A DNA stretch of 64,000 bases from Burkholderia oklahomensis C6786 (GTDB lineage: Bacteria; Pseudomonadota; Gammaproteobacteria; Burkholderiales; Burkholderiaceae). Below, piece by piece: positions 27,381-36,527 of the stretch. The notes beneath the pieces were generated by a model, which did no database searches, was not told the DNA's origin, and saw nothing but the letters and a program-made list of their open reading frames with translations. Every line of letters starts with the position of its first letter. Position 1 is the stretch's first letter. The stretch is taken from the NCBI RefSeq assembly GCF_000959365.1, contig NZ_CP009556.1, forward strand, positions 1,984,001 to 2,048,000, written 5' to 3'. A program made the position numbers and the translations under genes.

Positions 27381-28121
27381 ATGAAGACCGACTGGACCGA
27401 ACAGCAGGTTTCGCAGCGCTTCGACGCATACGACGACCGGATCGAGGACCGCTTCGGCTACCGGCCGCTCATCGCCGAGCTGACGGGCGCGCACGGCACG
27501 GCGATCCGCGTGCTCGACTACGGCTGCGGCGGCGGCAAGGTGTCGCGGCGGCTGAGGGCGGCGGGCGTCGCGCACGTGACGGGCGTCGACATCGCGACGA
27601 CGATGATCGACAACGCGAACGCGGCCGGCGCCGACGCGGGTTTGCAGTTCGCGCACATCGACGGGCCGTCGCTGCCGTTCGCCGACGCGAGCTTCGACGC
27701 GGCGATCAGCTGCTTCCTGTTCGTCAACATCCCGGAGCGCGCGGAGCTCGCGCGCGTCGCCGCCGAGGTGCTGCGCGTGCTGAAACCGGGCGGCACGTAC
27801 TACATCCTCGATACGAACCCGCGCACGACCGGCGTGCAGTTCCCGACGTTCCGCAACGGCGAGCCGGGCGCCGTCTATCGCGACGGCGACACGCGTCCGG
27901 TGTACCTCGACGTGCCCGGCGAGGGCGTGTTCGGCGTCGTCGACACGCACTGGGACATCTCGACGTACCACCGCACGCTCGAAGAGGCGGGCTTCGCGCT
28001 CGCCGCGACGACGGAGCTCGGCTTCAGCGCGGCGGAAGCGGGCGGCGCTCCCGGCGCGTATGCGCACGCCGAAGGCAGCAAGCCGTTCGTGCTGTTCAAG
28101 GCGACGAAGCCGCAGCGCTGA
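27381..28121 (+). CDS. SAM-dependent methyltransferase of the bacimethrin-type cluster
   Basis: Class I methyltransferase of 246 residues. Motif I is VLDYGCGGGKVSRRL (near residue 40), followed by VTGVDIATTMID. The acidic ISCFLFVNIPERAELARVA segment is motif IV. The bacimethrin pathway needs one methylation at the pyrimidine O2 of hydroxymethylcytosine, and this is the only methyltransferase inside the operon, so it is the likely BcmC counterpart. It begins 22 bases after the CMP hydroxymethylase. The alternative, an unrelated methyltransferase, is unlikely given the spacing. Confidence 0.82.
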   Translation: MKTDWTEQQVSQRFDAYDDRIEDRFGYRPLIAELTGAHGTAIRVLDYGCGGGKVSRRLRAAGVAHVTGVDIATTMIDNANAAGADAGLQFAHIDGPSLPFADASFDAAISCFLFVNIPERAELARVAAEVLRVLKPGGTYYILDTNPRTTGVQFPTFRNGEPGAVYRDGDTRPVYLDVPGEGVFGVVDTHWDISTYHRTLEEAGFALAATTELGFSAAEAGGAPGAYAHAEGSKPFVLFKATKPQR

Positions 28122-28332
28122 AGCGGCGGGCGCGCGCGGCGCGGCGTTCGCCCTGTCGTGCGCGGGGGATCGAACGCCACTGCCGCGCCCAAGCGCCAAC
28201 CGAAGGCCGCGCGGGAACGGGAAAGCACGCGAGCGTCGCCCGTGCGGCCGATCGCATGAGCGCGCGATGCGGTCCGCCGGCGGGCGCCGCATCGCTCGAA
28301 TATCCATTAAAAAAGATGAATCACGAGGGAAC

Positions 28333-29133
28333 ATGATCGCGAACGTACTGACGATCGCTGGCACCGACCCGACGGGCGGCGCGGGCATTCAGGCCGATCT
28401 CAAGGCATTTTCCGCGATGCGCGCGTATGGGATGTCGGCGATCACCGCGGTCGTCGCGCAGAACACGACCGGCGTGCGCAGCTTCCGCGCGCTCGATCCG
28501 GCGTTCGTCGCCGACCAGATCGACGCGGTGTTCGACGACGTCGCCGTGCACGCGGTCAAGATCGGCATGATCGCGACGGCGGCGATCGCGGAGGTGGTCG
28601 CCGCCGCGCTCGTCAGGCATCGCGCCGCGCCGATCGTGCTCGATCCGGTGATGGTCGCGAAAAGCGGCGACCGGCTGCTCGATCCGGACGCGGTCGACGC
28701 GATTCGCGACAGGCTCGTGCCGATCTCGACGCTGATCACGCCGAATCTGCCGGAAGCGGGCGTGCTGCTCGATCGAAGCGAGCCGCGCACGCTGGACGAG
28801 ATGCATGCGGCGGCGGCCGAGCTGCACGCGCTCGGCCCGCGCTGGGTGCTGCTGAAGGGCGGTCATCTGGCGGGCGAGCGCAGCGTCGACGTGCTGCGCG
28901 GCCCGGCGGCGGCGACGGTCGAGCTGTCCGCGCCGCGCGTCGCGACGAAGAACGACCACGGCACCGGCTGCACGCTGTCGGCGGCGATCGCCGCGCTGCT
29001 GCCGAGCCATTCGGTCGAGGACAGCGTGTGCCGCGCGAAAGCGTACCTGAGCGACGCGCTCGCCGCGTCCGGCAAGCTCGACGTCGGCCGCGGACACGGG
29101 CCCGTCCATCATTTCCACGCGCTATGGCATTGA
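28333..29133 (+). CDS. thiD: Hydroxymethylpyrimidine (phosphate) kinase ThiD
   Basis: Ribokinase-fold kinase of 266 residues that phosphorylates HMP and HMP-phosphate in thiamine synthesis. The N-terminal IAGTDPTGGAGIQADLKAF, HMP-pocket MSAITAVVAQNT, VLDPVMVAKSG, and the C-terminal anion hole KNDHGTGCTLSAAIAA are the standard ThiD motifs. ATG at 28333 has GAGGGA upstream. The gene lies 211 bases after the methyltransferase on the same strand and 64 bases before thiaminase. In this cluster it should phosphorylate bacimethrin so that it enters thiamine synthesis as methoxythiamine. A typical housekeeping thiD would be elsewhere, so this is probably a cluster-specific copy. Confidence 0.93.
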   Translation: MIANVLTIAGTDPTGGAGIQADLKAFSAMRAYGMSAITAVVAQNTTGVRSFRALDPAFVADQIDAVFDDVAVHAVKIGMIATAAIAEVVAAALVRHRAAPIVLDPVMVAKSGDRLLDPDAVDAIRDRLVPISTLITPNLPEAGVLLDRSEPRTLDEMHAAAAELHALGPRWVLLKGGHLAGERSVDVLRGPAAATVELSAPRVATKNDHGTGCTLSAAIAALLPSHSVEDSVCRAKAYLSDALAASGKLDVGRGHGPVHHFHALWH

Positions 29134-29197
29134 CGCTTCCGCCGCTCGCGGCGCCGAAGCGCATTCACGCACACGACTCATTCGACAAGGATTCATC

Positions 29198-30577
29198 ATG
29201 CGTCGCCTCTTGTGCTGTATCACGATCGTCCTGGGCTTCCTGGTCGCCGCGCCGTCCCACGCGGGCGGCGCGGCCGCCGTCCAGCAACTGACGGTCGCGC
29301 TGTATCCGTGGGTGCCGCGCGTCGACCAGTTCAAATCCGCGATCGAGACCGAATGGAAGAAAGTGCAGCCGACCGTCGCGCTGCAATTCGTGTCCGCCGA
29401 CGAATGGGACGGCGGCTACCGGAACAATCCGCCCGAGAACGCCGACGTCTACGTGTACGACGCGATCTTCTTCGATTACTTCCGCAGCCAGAACTGGCTC
29501 GAGCCGCTCGCGGCGAACGAGATCCAGAACATCGGCGATTTCCTGCCGTACGCGATAAACGGCGTGAAGGCGGGCGACCGTTACTACAGCATCCCGCAGC
29601 TCGGCTGCGCGAACGTGCTGTTCTACCGGAAGGACGACGCGGCGCTCGCGGCCGCGACGACGCTCACGCAAGTGCGCAGCGCGCTCAAGCAGTGCACGTT
29701 CACGAGCGAGATTCCGCCCGACAAGCGCGGGCTGATGATCGACATGTCAGGGCGGACGACGAACGCCGCGCTGTATCTCGACGCCGCGCACAGCCGCACG
29801 GGCGCGTATCCGCTGCCGCTGCCGTGGAGCGCGAACGACCTGAACGGCGAGGCGGTCGCGAGCCTGCGCTCGCTGATGGCGATGTCGAGCTGGCTGAACG
29901 CGACCGCGGAGCTGCCCGGCCAATACGACCGATCGACGTGGTTCAGCGACGGCGACGGACGCGCGGTGATCGGCTATTCGGAATCGATGTCCGCGATGAG
30001 CGAAGCGGCGCGGCAGAATCTCGACTTCAAGTTTCTGCCGCTGTCGGACGAGCCGCAGCCGCCGCTCTTCTATGCGGACGTGATCGGCGTGAACACGACG
30101 ACGCACGCGCGCGGCACGCGCACGCTCGCCGTGCAGCTCGCGAACGTGATCGCCGCGTCGTCGACGATGGTGCAAAGCGTCGGACCGGACCGGAGCGGGG
30201 TGCCGCAGTATCTGTTCTCCGCGCGGCGCAGCGTATTGCAGACGCTCGCGCAGCGCTATCCGCTCTATCGGAAGATGGTCGCGCTGATCGATGCGCGCGA
30301 GCCGGTGATGTTCAAGATCGATGCGCAGTCGCGCAACTGGCTCGCATCGATGAGCGGGCCGATCGCGCAGAGCGCGCGCACCGGCTATCCGTGCGGCTGC
30401 GATGTCGACACCGCGCTGCCGATCGCCGACTATCGCGGCGCGCAGGCCGTGTGTCCGACCGTCTGCGCGGCGCAGGGCGGCTGGAACGGTCAGTGGACCA
30501 ATCAGTCGCCCGCGGCGCCCGCCGGCACGTCCGCGTGCGGCTGCAACGCGTGCGCGACGTCGACCTCCGCGAAATAG
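29198..30577 (+). CDS. bcmE: Secreted thiaminase I with extra C-terminal Cys-rich domain
   Basis: Thiamine pyridinylase of 459 residues that cleaves thiamine by exchanging its thiazole for another base. A Sec signal peptide (ending SHAGG, residues 1-24) sends it to the periplasm or outside. The core has the periplasmic-binding-protein fold; the likely catalytic Cys is C137 in PQLGCANVLFYRK, which sits near position 113-115 after signal removal and so matches the known thiaminase I Cys. The last ~55 residues add a Cys-rich module with QAVCPTVCAAQGGWNGQW, like one repeat of mannan-binding (MVL-type) lectins. It closes the bacimethrin-type cluster, as bcmE does in Clostridium botulinum. Confidence 0.92.
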   Translation: MRRLLCCITIVLGFLVAAPSHAGGAAAVQQLTVALYPWVPRVDQFKSAIETEWKKVQPTVALQFVSADEWDGGYRNNPPENADVYVYDAIFFDYFRSQNWLEPLAANEIQNIGDFLPYAINGVKAGDRYYSIPQLGCANVLFYRKDDAALAAATTLTQVRSALKQCTFTSEIPPDKRGLMIDMSGRTTNAALYLDAAHSRTGAYPLPLPWSANDLNGEAVASLRSLMAMSSWLNATAELPGQYDRSTWFSDGDGRAVIGYSESMSAMSEAARQNLDFKFLPLSDEPQPPLFYADVIGVNTTTHARGTRTLAVQLANVIAASSTMVQSVGPDRSGVPQYLFSARRSVLQTLAQRYPLYRKMVALIDAREPVMFKIDAQSRNWLASMSGPIAQSARTGYPCGCDVDTALPIADYRGAQAVCPTVCAAQGGWNGQWTNQSPAAPAGTSACGCNACATSTSAK

Positions 30578-30707
30578 CCGAGCGCGCTCGCGATCCGCAT
30601 CGATCGTTCCGGCCGCGCGAAGCCGTGACACGGGGCGTCCGGCCGGACCGATGCGGCGGATCGGGCGCCCGGCGCGCGCAGCGCCGGCCCTTTGGCGGCG
30701 CGCGCGT

Positions 30708-31517
30708 CTATAGTTGCGCCCACGCGCACATCTGCCCGAAGGATTCGACCTGAGCGCGAGATTCGTAGATTTCGCACTGCAGATCCCCGCTCAGCCGGTC
30801 GAACTCGATCCGCTTGCCGCCGCCGAGCAGCGTCCATTCGGGATCGGTGGACAGCGCCCGCAGGATTTCCGCATGCCACGAACTGAGCTTCGTGGCCGTT
30901 CCTCCGTCGACCGGAATCTCGTATGACATCTTCGGCAGCGGCAGCCCCGCGGTCGCGAACAGCTTGACCATCCGGTGCGCGACGTCGAATGACGGGAACA
31001 TCCGCTTGCAGCGATCGAGAATTTCCATCGCAACCGAGTCCCACAGGTTGATGGGCGGCATCGACATCGGCTTGCGGAGGAAGTCGGGCTCGTGGAACGC
31101 GATGAATCCGCCCGGCTTCACGAAGCGCGCCGCGTGGCGGATGAACTCCGCGACGTGCAACTGATGCATCAGCACGCATCGGGCGATCACGACGTCGAAG
31201 CTGTGCACGCCCTCGACCTGATCGAGACCGCATGCGCGAAAGCGGATGTTGTGCAGCCTCGCGCGCTCCGCGTTGGCGGTCGCCGCGTCGATCGCGATGT
31301 CGCTCTGGTCGATCGCGACGACGGTGCCGGTCGGGCCGACCATCTCGGCCGCCAGCATGCTGACGCCGCCTGTCCCGCAGCCGATGTCGAGCACGCGCAT
31401 CGAAGGCCGAAGGCGCGCGGATTCGAGCAGACGCCGCGTGATCGGCTTCAGCATCTCCGACTGGAAGTCCAGTCGGCGAAGTTCTATGGGGGAGTGACCC
31501 AATACATATTTGGACAT
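30708..31517 (-). CDS. SAM-dependent methyltransferase
   Basis: Class I methyltransferase of 269 residues with motif I RVLDIGCGTGGVSMLA (near residue 42) and TVVAIDQSDIAIDAA. The later FDVVIARCVLMHQ and FVKPGGFIAFHEPD are motifs IV-VI of the ubiquinone-methyltransferase-like group. ATG at 31517 is preceded by AGGAG about eleven bases upstream; longer in-frame extensions are Arg-rich and unlikely. It is convergent with the thiaminase gene and separate from the cluster operon. Small-molecule O- or C-methylation is expected; no substrate can be named. A link to thiamine antimetabolism is only suggested by position. Confidence 0.8.
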   Translation of the reverse strand: MSKYVLGHSPIELRRLDFQSEMLKPITRRLLESARLRPSMRVLDIGCGTGGVSMLAAEMVGPTGTVVAIDQSDIAIDAATANAERARLHNIRFRACGLDQVEGVHSFDVVIARCVLMHQLHVAEFIRHAARFVKPGGFIAFHEPDFLRKPMSMPPINLWDSVAMEILDRCKRMFPSFDVAHRMVKLFATAGLPLPKMSYEIPVDGGTATKLSSWHAEILRALSTDPEWTLLGGGKRIEFDRLSGDLQCEIYESRAQVESFGQMCAWAQL

Positions 31518-32605
31518 TGTTCGTTCGATCTCCTCTTGACGATTTGCAGTCGATCGCGGAAGCGCGTCGGGCGTTGCATGCCGCATGTCGTTTGTGCGAT
31601 GCGCATCCGCCCGCCGCGAACGGCCCGCGACGACGCGCGCATTGGTCAGGACGGCGCCCGTGCCGCTCGGCCGAAGCCGCTGCGCGAAGCCGCCTCGCGT
31701 GATCGGCGGGCCGGCGTCGCGGCGCCACGAAGGCCATTGCGACTGCGCAAGCGATCGGCATGCAGCGGCGGTATCGAACGCGATGCGCGAGTGCATCGTA
31801 CGCGCTCGACACACATCCCGGACGATCGTTCACGGGTGGAGCGCGGCAAGCCGCACGCGCGCGACTGCAACGCGACGCACACGGACGCCTCGATTTGCCG
31901 GTCGGCGGATCGGCGGAGCTTCGCGAAACGGCGATCGGGATCGTTCAGGATCCGGCCGCATTTCAGGCACGCCAATGTGCCGATACAGTTTTCGAACCGA
32001 TGCGACCGTTCTTTTCATACCGTGCGTATTCGCCGCGGAGCGCACGCCGGAACGCACGCGATTCGCAGCGAATCCTGCTTTGATAGCACGCGGATTCCTT
32101 GGCGAAAAGCACGAAGCTTCGGAGGTCGCTCGTCGTCCGAACGATCGACGCGGCGGCCTGCGAGCGCATGTATTGAACAACGGGCAACGCCGATCGACGC
32201 GTCGGTCAATACGCGCGAGATTTGTTTCGGCGACTTAATAGATATGCGTCGCTGCCGGCCCGCATGCCGGTGCGGACATTCGAGTCGCCTATCGTCACGA
32301 TCGACGAAGGCGGTGAATGAGACGATCCCGCGCGTGGCGTGGGCGCTCAACGACGGGCCGAGCGCCAAACGAATGCGATGCAAGCGCGCCGCAGATGGTT
32401 TCTGCGATCCGCGCGATCCTCGCAGACGAAGGCCGGCGACCCGCGAACCCGGCGCCGATGCGCATCACGCCGGCGCAACCGCGCTTGCGACCCCCTTGAC
32501 CTGCATCAACCCGGCAATCACCAGCGAACCGCATTCTTTTGACCAGCGAAACAGTGCGCGCCGAACGGACGTGTGCATCTTCGCCGTCCAAATGGAGGAA
32601 CCGCC
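31518..32605. other. Long intergenic region, no gene seen, FNR-like box near its right end
   Basis: This 1.1-kb stretch has no gene I can support. Frames that are open on either strand lack ribosome sites and read as Arg/Ala-rich noise. It may contain decayed sequence at the junction between the thiamine block and the stress-gene block. The FNR-like box at 32496-32509 belongs to the gene at 32606. Confidence 0.5.
32496..32509. promoter_or_regulatory. FNR/ANR-like box before the 32606 operon
   Basis: TTGACCTGCATCAA matches the FNR consensus at nine of ten positions. CATTCT at 32532-32537 is a possible -10 with class II spacing. The next gene, with a strong GGAGG site, starts at 32606. Confidence 0.6.
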
Positions 32606-33085
32606 ATGCGAAACACTGTTCATCGAGCGATGCGCGTCGTCGCAACCGTCGTCGCCTTCGCCGCATTCGGCTCGGCGGCCGTCGCGAGCGAAACGCTCGA
32701 ACCCGCCACGCAAAACGGCATCGCCTATCTGACGGGCGGCGTCGGGCAGGACGAAGTCGACGCGTTCCGCGCGGCCGCGCCGAAATACAACCTGCGCGTC
32801 ATGTTCGCGTCGCGTAACGGCGAATACCTGTCCGACGTCGACGTCACGATTCGCGCCGCATCGGCGCAGCCCGTGCTGATCGTCCACACGACAGGCCCGT
32901 TCCTGTACGCGCGGCTGCCGGCCGGGCAGTACCGGATCGACGCGCACTACGGCGGCGCCGAGCAGCGCCGCAGCGTGCGCGTGCCCGCGCGCGGCGGCGT
33001 CCACGTCGATTTCCGCTGGGCCGAACCCGATCGCCGCAGCGCGGCGCAGATCTGCAACCCATGCCCCGGCAAGCGTCAGCCATGA
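32606..33085 (+). CDS. Exported protein with carboxypeptidase regulatory-like (beta-sandwich) domain
   Basis: Secreted protein of 159 residues and unknown function. A signal peptide ends at AAVAS (about residue 28). The mature part contains ASRNGEYLSDVDVTI and LYARLPAGQYRIDAHYGG, the pattern of a carboxypeptidase regulatory-like or SpaA-type beta-sandwich, followed by CNPCPG at the C-terminus. ATG at 32606 has GGAGGAACC directly upstream. It lies 58 bases before a P-type ATPase gene and is probably cotranscribed with it from the FNR-like promoter. It may act in the envelope in low-oxygen stress, by inference. Confidence 0.75.
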   Translation: MRNTVHRAMRVVATVVAFAAFGSAAVASETLEPATQNGIAYLTGGVGQDEVDAFRAAAPKYNLRVMFASRNGEYLSDVDVTIRAASAQPVLIVHTTGPFLYARLPAGQYRIDAHYGGAEQRRSVRVPARGGVHVDFRWAEPDRRSAAQICNPCPGKRQP

Positions 33086-33143
33086 GCGGCGCCCGGCCGG
33101 CGCCGACGTGCCGGCCGGCCAGCGCGCGCCAGGCCGCGTTCGC

Positions 33144-35657
33144 ATGAGCACGGATCCGGCCGCGCATCGCGCGCGCGCCGGCATGCCCGATGCGGCCGAG
33201 CCGGCCGGCGACGCGTGGCGCCGCACGCCGCCCGGCGGCCTGTCGAGCGCGCAGGCAGCCGAGCTGCGCGCGCGCTTCGGCCCGAACGCGGTCGATGCGG
33301 GCGGCCGGCACGGCTGGTGGCGCACGTCGGTCGACGTGCTGCGCGAGCCGATGCTGCTCCTGCTGCTCGGCGCGGGCGCCGTCTATCTGGCGCTCGGCGA
33401 GTTGCCGGACGCGCTGACGCTGCTCGCGTTCGTCGCCGCGATCGCCGCGCTGACGATCGTGCAGAGCCAGCGCACGGCGGGCGTGCTCGCCGCGCTTCGC
33501 GCGCTGTCCGCGCCGCGCGCCGACGTGATGCGCGACGGCGAGCGACGGCTCGTCTCGGCGACCGAGCTCGTGCCGGGCGACCTGCTGTGGATCGCCGAAG
33601 GCGCGCGCGTGCCGGCCGACGGCTGGCTCGTCGACGCGCACGAGCTGAGCACCGACGAATCGCTGCTGACGGGCGAGTCGGTGCCGGTCGACAAGGCCGC
33701 CGCGCGGCCCGACGCGCCGACACCCGACGAAACCGCGTGCCGCCTTTACTTCGGCTCGATGGTCGTGCGCGGGCAGGGGCGGATGATCGTCACCGACACC
33801 GGGCCGCGCACGGCGCTCGGCCGGATCGGCAAGTCGCTGACCGGCATCGCGAGCGCGCCGTCGCCGCTGCAGCGCGACGCGCGAGCGCTCGCGAACCGGA
33901 TCGCGCTCGTCGCGCTCGGGCTGTGCATCGCGCTCGTCGCCGTCTATCGCTGGCGCTCGGGCGATTGGCTGCCCGGCGTGCTCGCGGGGATCACGCTCGC
34001 GATGGGCATCTTTCCCGAGGAAATTCCGGTCGTGATGACCGTGTTCATGGCGCTCGGCGCACGCCGCATCGCCGACGAAGGGATGCTGACGCGGCGCATG
34101 AGCGCGATCGAGGCGCTCGGGCAGACGTCGGTGCTGTGCGTCGACAAGACGGGCACGCTGACACAGAACCGGATGACGGTGCGCGCGCTGTTCGCGAACG
34201 GCGAGCGATGGACGCTCGGCGACGACGCGGTCGACATCGGCGAGCCATTTCACGAACTGCTCGAATATCTGGTGCTCGCGAGCGAGATCGAGCCCGTCGA
34301 TCCGATGGAACGCGCGTTTCAGCGCGCGGGCCGGCAATGCCTGGCGGACACCGAGCATCTGCACGACGACTGGTCGCTCGTCCAGGAATACGCGCTGACG
34401 CCGGAGCTGCCCGCGATGTCGCACGTGTGGCGCGCGCCGCGGCTCGAACATTGCCCGGTCGCGTGCAAGGGCGCGCCCGAGGCGATCTTTTCGCTGTGCC
34501 ATCTCGACGACGCGACGGCGCGCGCGCTGCTCGCGCAGGCCGAGCGGATGGCCGCGCGCGGGCTGCGCGTGCTCGGCGTCGCGCGGGCCGCGCACGCGCG
34601 CGGCGAGTGGCCCGCGCGGCAGCATGACTTCGACTTCCGTTTCGTCGGCCTCGTCGGATTGATCGACACGGTGCGCGCCGAAGTGGCCGACGCAATCGCG
34701 ACCTGCCGCGCGGCCGGCATCCGCGTCGTGATGATCACGGGCGATTATCCGTCGACCGCGCGCGCGGTCGCGGGCGAAGTCGGCATCGACGCCCATGCGG
34801 TCGTCACGGGCGACGAGCTCGCCGCGATGAACGACGCGGCGCTCGACGAGGCCGTCGAGCGCGTCGACGTGTTCGCGCGCGTGCGGCCGGACCAGAAGCT
34901 GCGCCTCGTCGCCGCGCTCGAGCGCGGCGGGCGGGTCGTCGCGATGACGGGCGACGGCGTCAACGACGCGCCCGCGCTGAAGGCCGCGCACGTCGGCATC
35001 GCGATGGGGCTGCACGGCGCCGAGGTCGCGCGCGAGGTCGCCGCGCTCGTGCTGCTGCGCGACGATTTCACGCCGATCGTGTCGGCGATCCGCCAGGGCC
35101 GGCGCATCTACGCGAACCTGATGCAGGCGCTCGGCTATACGGTCGCCGTCCATCTCCCGATGATCGCCGCGGTGATGGTGCCCGCGCTGCTCGGCTGGCC
35201 CGCGATGCTCGCGCCGCTGCACATCGTGTCGCTGCAGCTCGTGATCGATCCGGCGTGCTCGCTCGTGTTCGAGAACGAGCCCGCCCGCGCCGACGCGATG
35301 CGCGTGCCGCCGCGGCCGCAGCACGTGCGGCTGTGGTCGTCGCCGCTCGTCATGCAGGGCGCGGTGGCGGGCGCGCTCGCGGCGGCCGTCGTCGTCGGCC
35401 TGTACGCGCTGCTGCTCGAGCGCAACGGCGATCCGGCGTTCGCACGCACCTGCGCGTTCGCCGCGCTCGTCGCCGCCAACGTCGGCCTGATCTTCGTCGT
35501 CCGGGCGCTCGCGGGCGGCACGCGCGCGCAGACGCCTTTCGCGGGCAACCGGTATCTGTGGGCGGTGCTCGCGCTCGCCGCGTGCGGGCTGCTGTTGCTG
35601 CTTGCGATCCCCAAGCTGGCGTCGCTGTTCGGCCTCGTGCCGCTGCTCGCGCGCTGA
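33144..35657 (+). CDS. P-type cation-transporting ATPase (P2-type, Ca/Mg/Na-like)
   Basis: Membrane cation pump of 837 residues. The actuator motif is LLTGESVPVDK, the phosphorylated Asp is about D334 in CVDKTGTLTQNRM, and the hinge is TGDGVNDAPALK. The membrane motif after helix 4 is FPEEIPVVMTVFMALGARR, seen in a bacterial branch near Ca2+-ATPases, where PEG-L-P is replaced by PEE-I-P. Ten helices are expected. ATG at 33144 follows 58 bases after the exported protein. The ion is not certain; Ca2+, Mg2+ or Na+/K+ have all been proposed for such pumps. It is part of the FNR-boxed block, next to the DedA-like gene. Confidence 0.9.
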   Translation: MSTDPAAHRARAGMPDAAEPAGDAWRRTPPGGLSSAQAAELRARFGPNAVDAGGRHGWWRTSVDVLREPMLLLLLGAGAVYLALGELPDALTLLAFVAAIAALTIVQSQRTAGVLAALRALSAPRADVMRDGERRLVSATELVPGDLLWIAEGARVPADGWLVDAHELSTDESLLTGESVPVDKAAARPDAPTPDETACRLYFGSMVVRGQGRMIVTDTGPRTALGRIGKSLTGIASAPSPLQRDARALANRIALVALGLCIALVAVYRWRSGDWLPGVLAGITLAMGIFPEEIPVVMTVFMALGARRIADEGMLTRRMSAIEALGQTSVLCVDKTGTLTQNRMTVRALFANGERWTLGDDAVDIGEPFHELLEYLVLASEIEPVDPMERAFQRAGRQCLADTEHLHDDWSLVQEYALTPELPAMSHVWRAPRLEHCPVACKGAPEAIFSLCHLDDATARALLAQAERMAARGLRVLGVARAAHARGEWPARQHDFDFRFVGLVGLIDTVRAEVADAIATCRAAGIRVVMITGDYPSTARAVAGEVGIDAHAVVTGDELAAMNDAALDEAVERVDVFARVRPDQKLRLVAALERGGRVVAMTGDGVNDAPALKAAHVGIAMGLHGAEVAREVAALVLLRDDFTPIVSAIRQGRRIYANLMQALGYTVAVHLPMIAAVMVPALLGWPAMLAPLHIVSLQLVIDPACSLVFENEPARADAMRVPPRPQHVRLWSSPLVMQGAVAGALAAAVVVGLYALLLERNGDPAFARTCAFAALVAANVGLIFVVRALAGGTRAQTPFAGNRYLWAVLALAACGLLLLLAIPKLASLFGLVPLLAR

Positions 35658-35710
35658 CGGCGCGCGTCCGGGCCCGCGGCGTTTCGGAACCGATCCGAGG
35701 AATCACGTCC

Positions 35711-36334
35711 ATGTCAGCCGTTATCGCGCTGTTCGTCACGATCCTGCTGTTGAACCTCGCGCCGGCGTTCGCGCCGCCGACGTGGATGGCGATGTCCTGG
35801 CTCGGCTTCAGCCGGCCAGACGACGATCCGCTGCTGATGGCAATCGTCGCGGCGACCGCGGCGACGATCGGCCGGCTGATGCTCGCGAAGGCGTCGCGCG
35901 CGCTCGTCCGCGGACGCCTGATGAGCGACGCGGACCGCCGCAACGTCGACGTCGCGAAGGCGTGGATCGAGAAGCGGCGGCGCGTCACCGCATGGGTGCT
36001 GCTCGCCTACGCGTTCAGTCCGCTGCCGTCGAACCATCTGTTCATCGCATATGGCCTGACCGGTCTGCCGCTGCGCCTGATCGGCGTGCCGTTCTTCTTC
36101 GGGCGGCTCGCGAGCTACACGCTCTGGGCGTCGCTCGGCCAGTTCACGCACGACTACGTCGAGCCGGAAACGAATCTCGGCGGCGCGTATTTCGGCATCT
36201 ACTTCGCGGTGTCGCAGCTCGCGTTTCTCGCGCTCGTCTACGCGTTCGCGAAGGTCGATTGGCCGTATCTGCAGCGCCGGCGCAGGATTTGCTTCAGGCG
36301 CGCGGGGAACGACGAGGGCGAAGCGAACAGGTGA
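35711..36334 (+). CDS. Small inner-membrane protein (SNARE/DedA-like membrane protein)
   Basis: Polytopic protein of 207 residues with about five hydrophobic segments, starting at once with a helix (VIALFVTILLLNLAPAFAPP). A later conserved-looking stretch is AYAFSPLPSNHLFIAYGLTGL, followed by FFFGRLASYTLWA, which recalls the re-entrant loops of small DedA/VTT-type membrane proteins. I cannot assign a function. ATG at 35711 has GAGGAATCA upstream. It lies 53 bases after the P-type ATPase and probably ends that operon. A role beside the cation pump, such as membrane homeostasis, is speculative. Confidence 0.75.
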   Translation: MSAVIALFVTILLLNLAPAFAPPTWMAMSWLGFSRPDDDPLLMAIVAATAATIGRLMLAKASRALVRGRLMSDADRRNVDVAKAWIEKRRRVTAWVLLAYAFSPLPSNHLFIAYGLTGLPLRLIGVPFFFGRLASYTLWASLGQFTHDYVEPETNLGGAYFGIYFAVSQLAFLALVYAFAKVDWPYLQRRRRICFRRAGNDEGEANR

Positions 36335-36527
36335 GGGCGCGGCGGGTTCGATCGCCGCGTGAACGGGCGAGGCCGGACGGATTGGTCGCGCGCCGGACGG
36401 AAAGCGGGGACTGCGAGCGCCGGCGTCGACATGCGTTGCCCAACGGGCGATGGAAGCAACGTGTGTGTCATGCGTGATCCATTCCCACCGTGTGATGCCG
36501 CGGCGCATGTGCACAAGCACGCCGACG

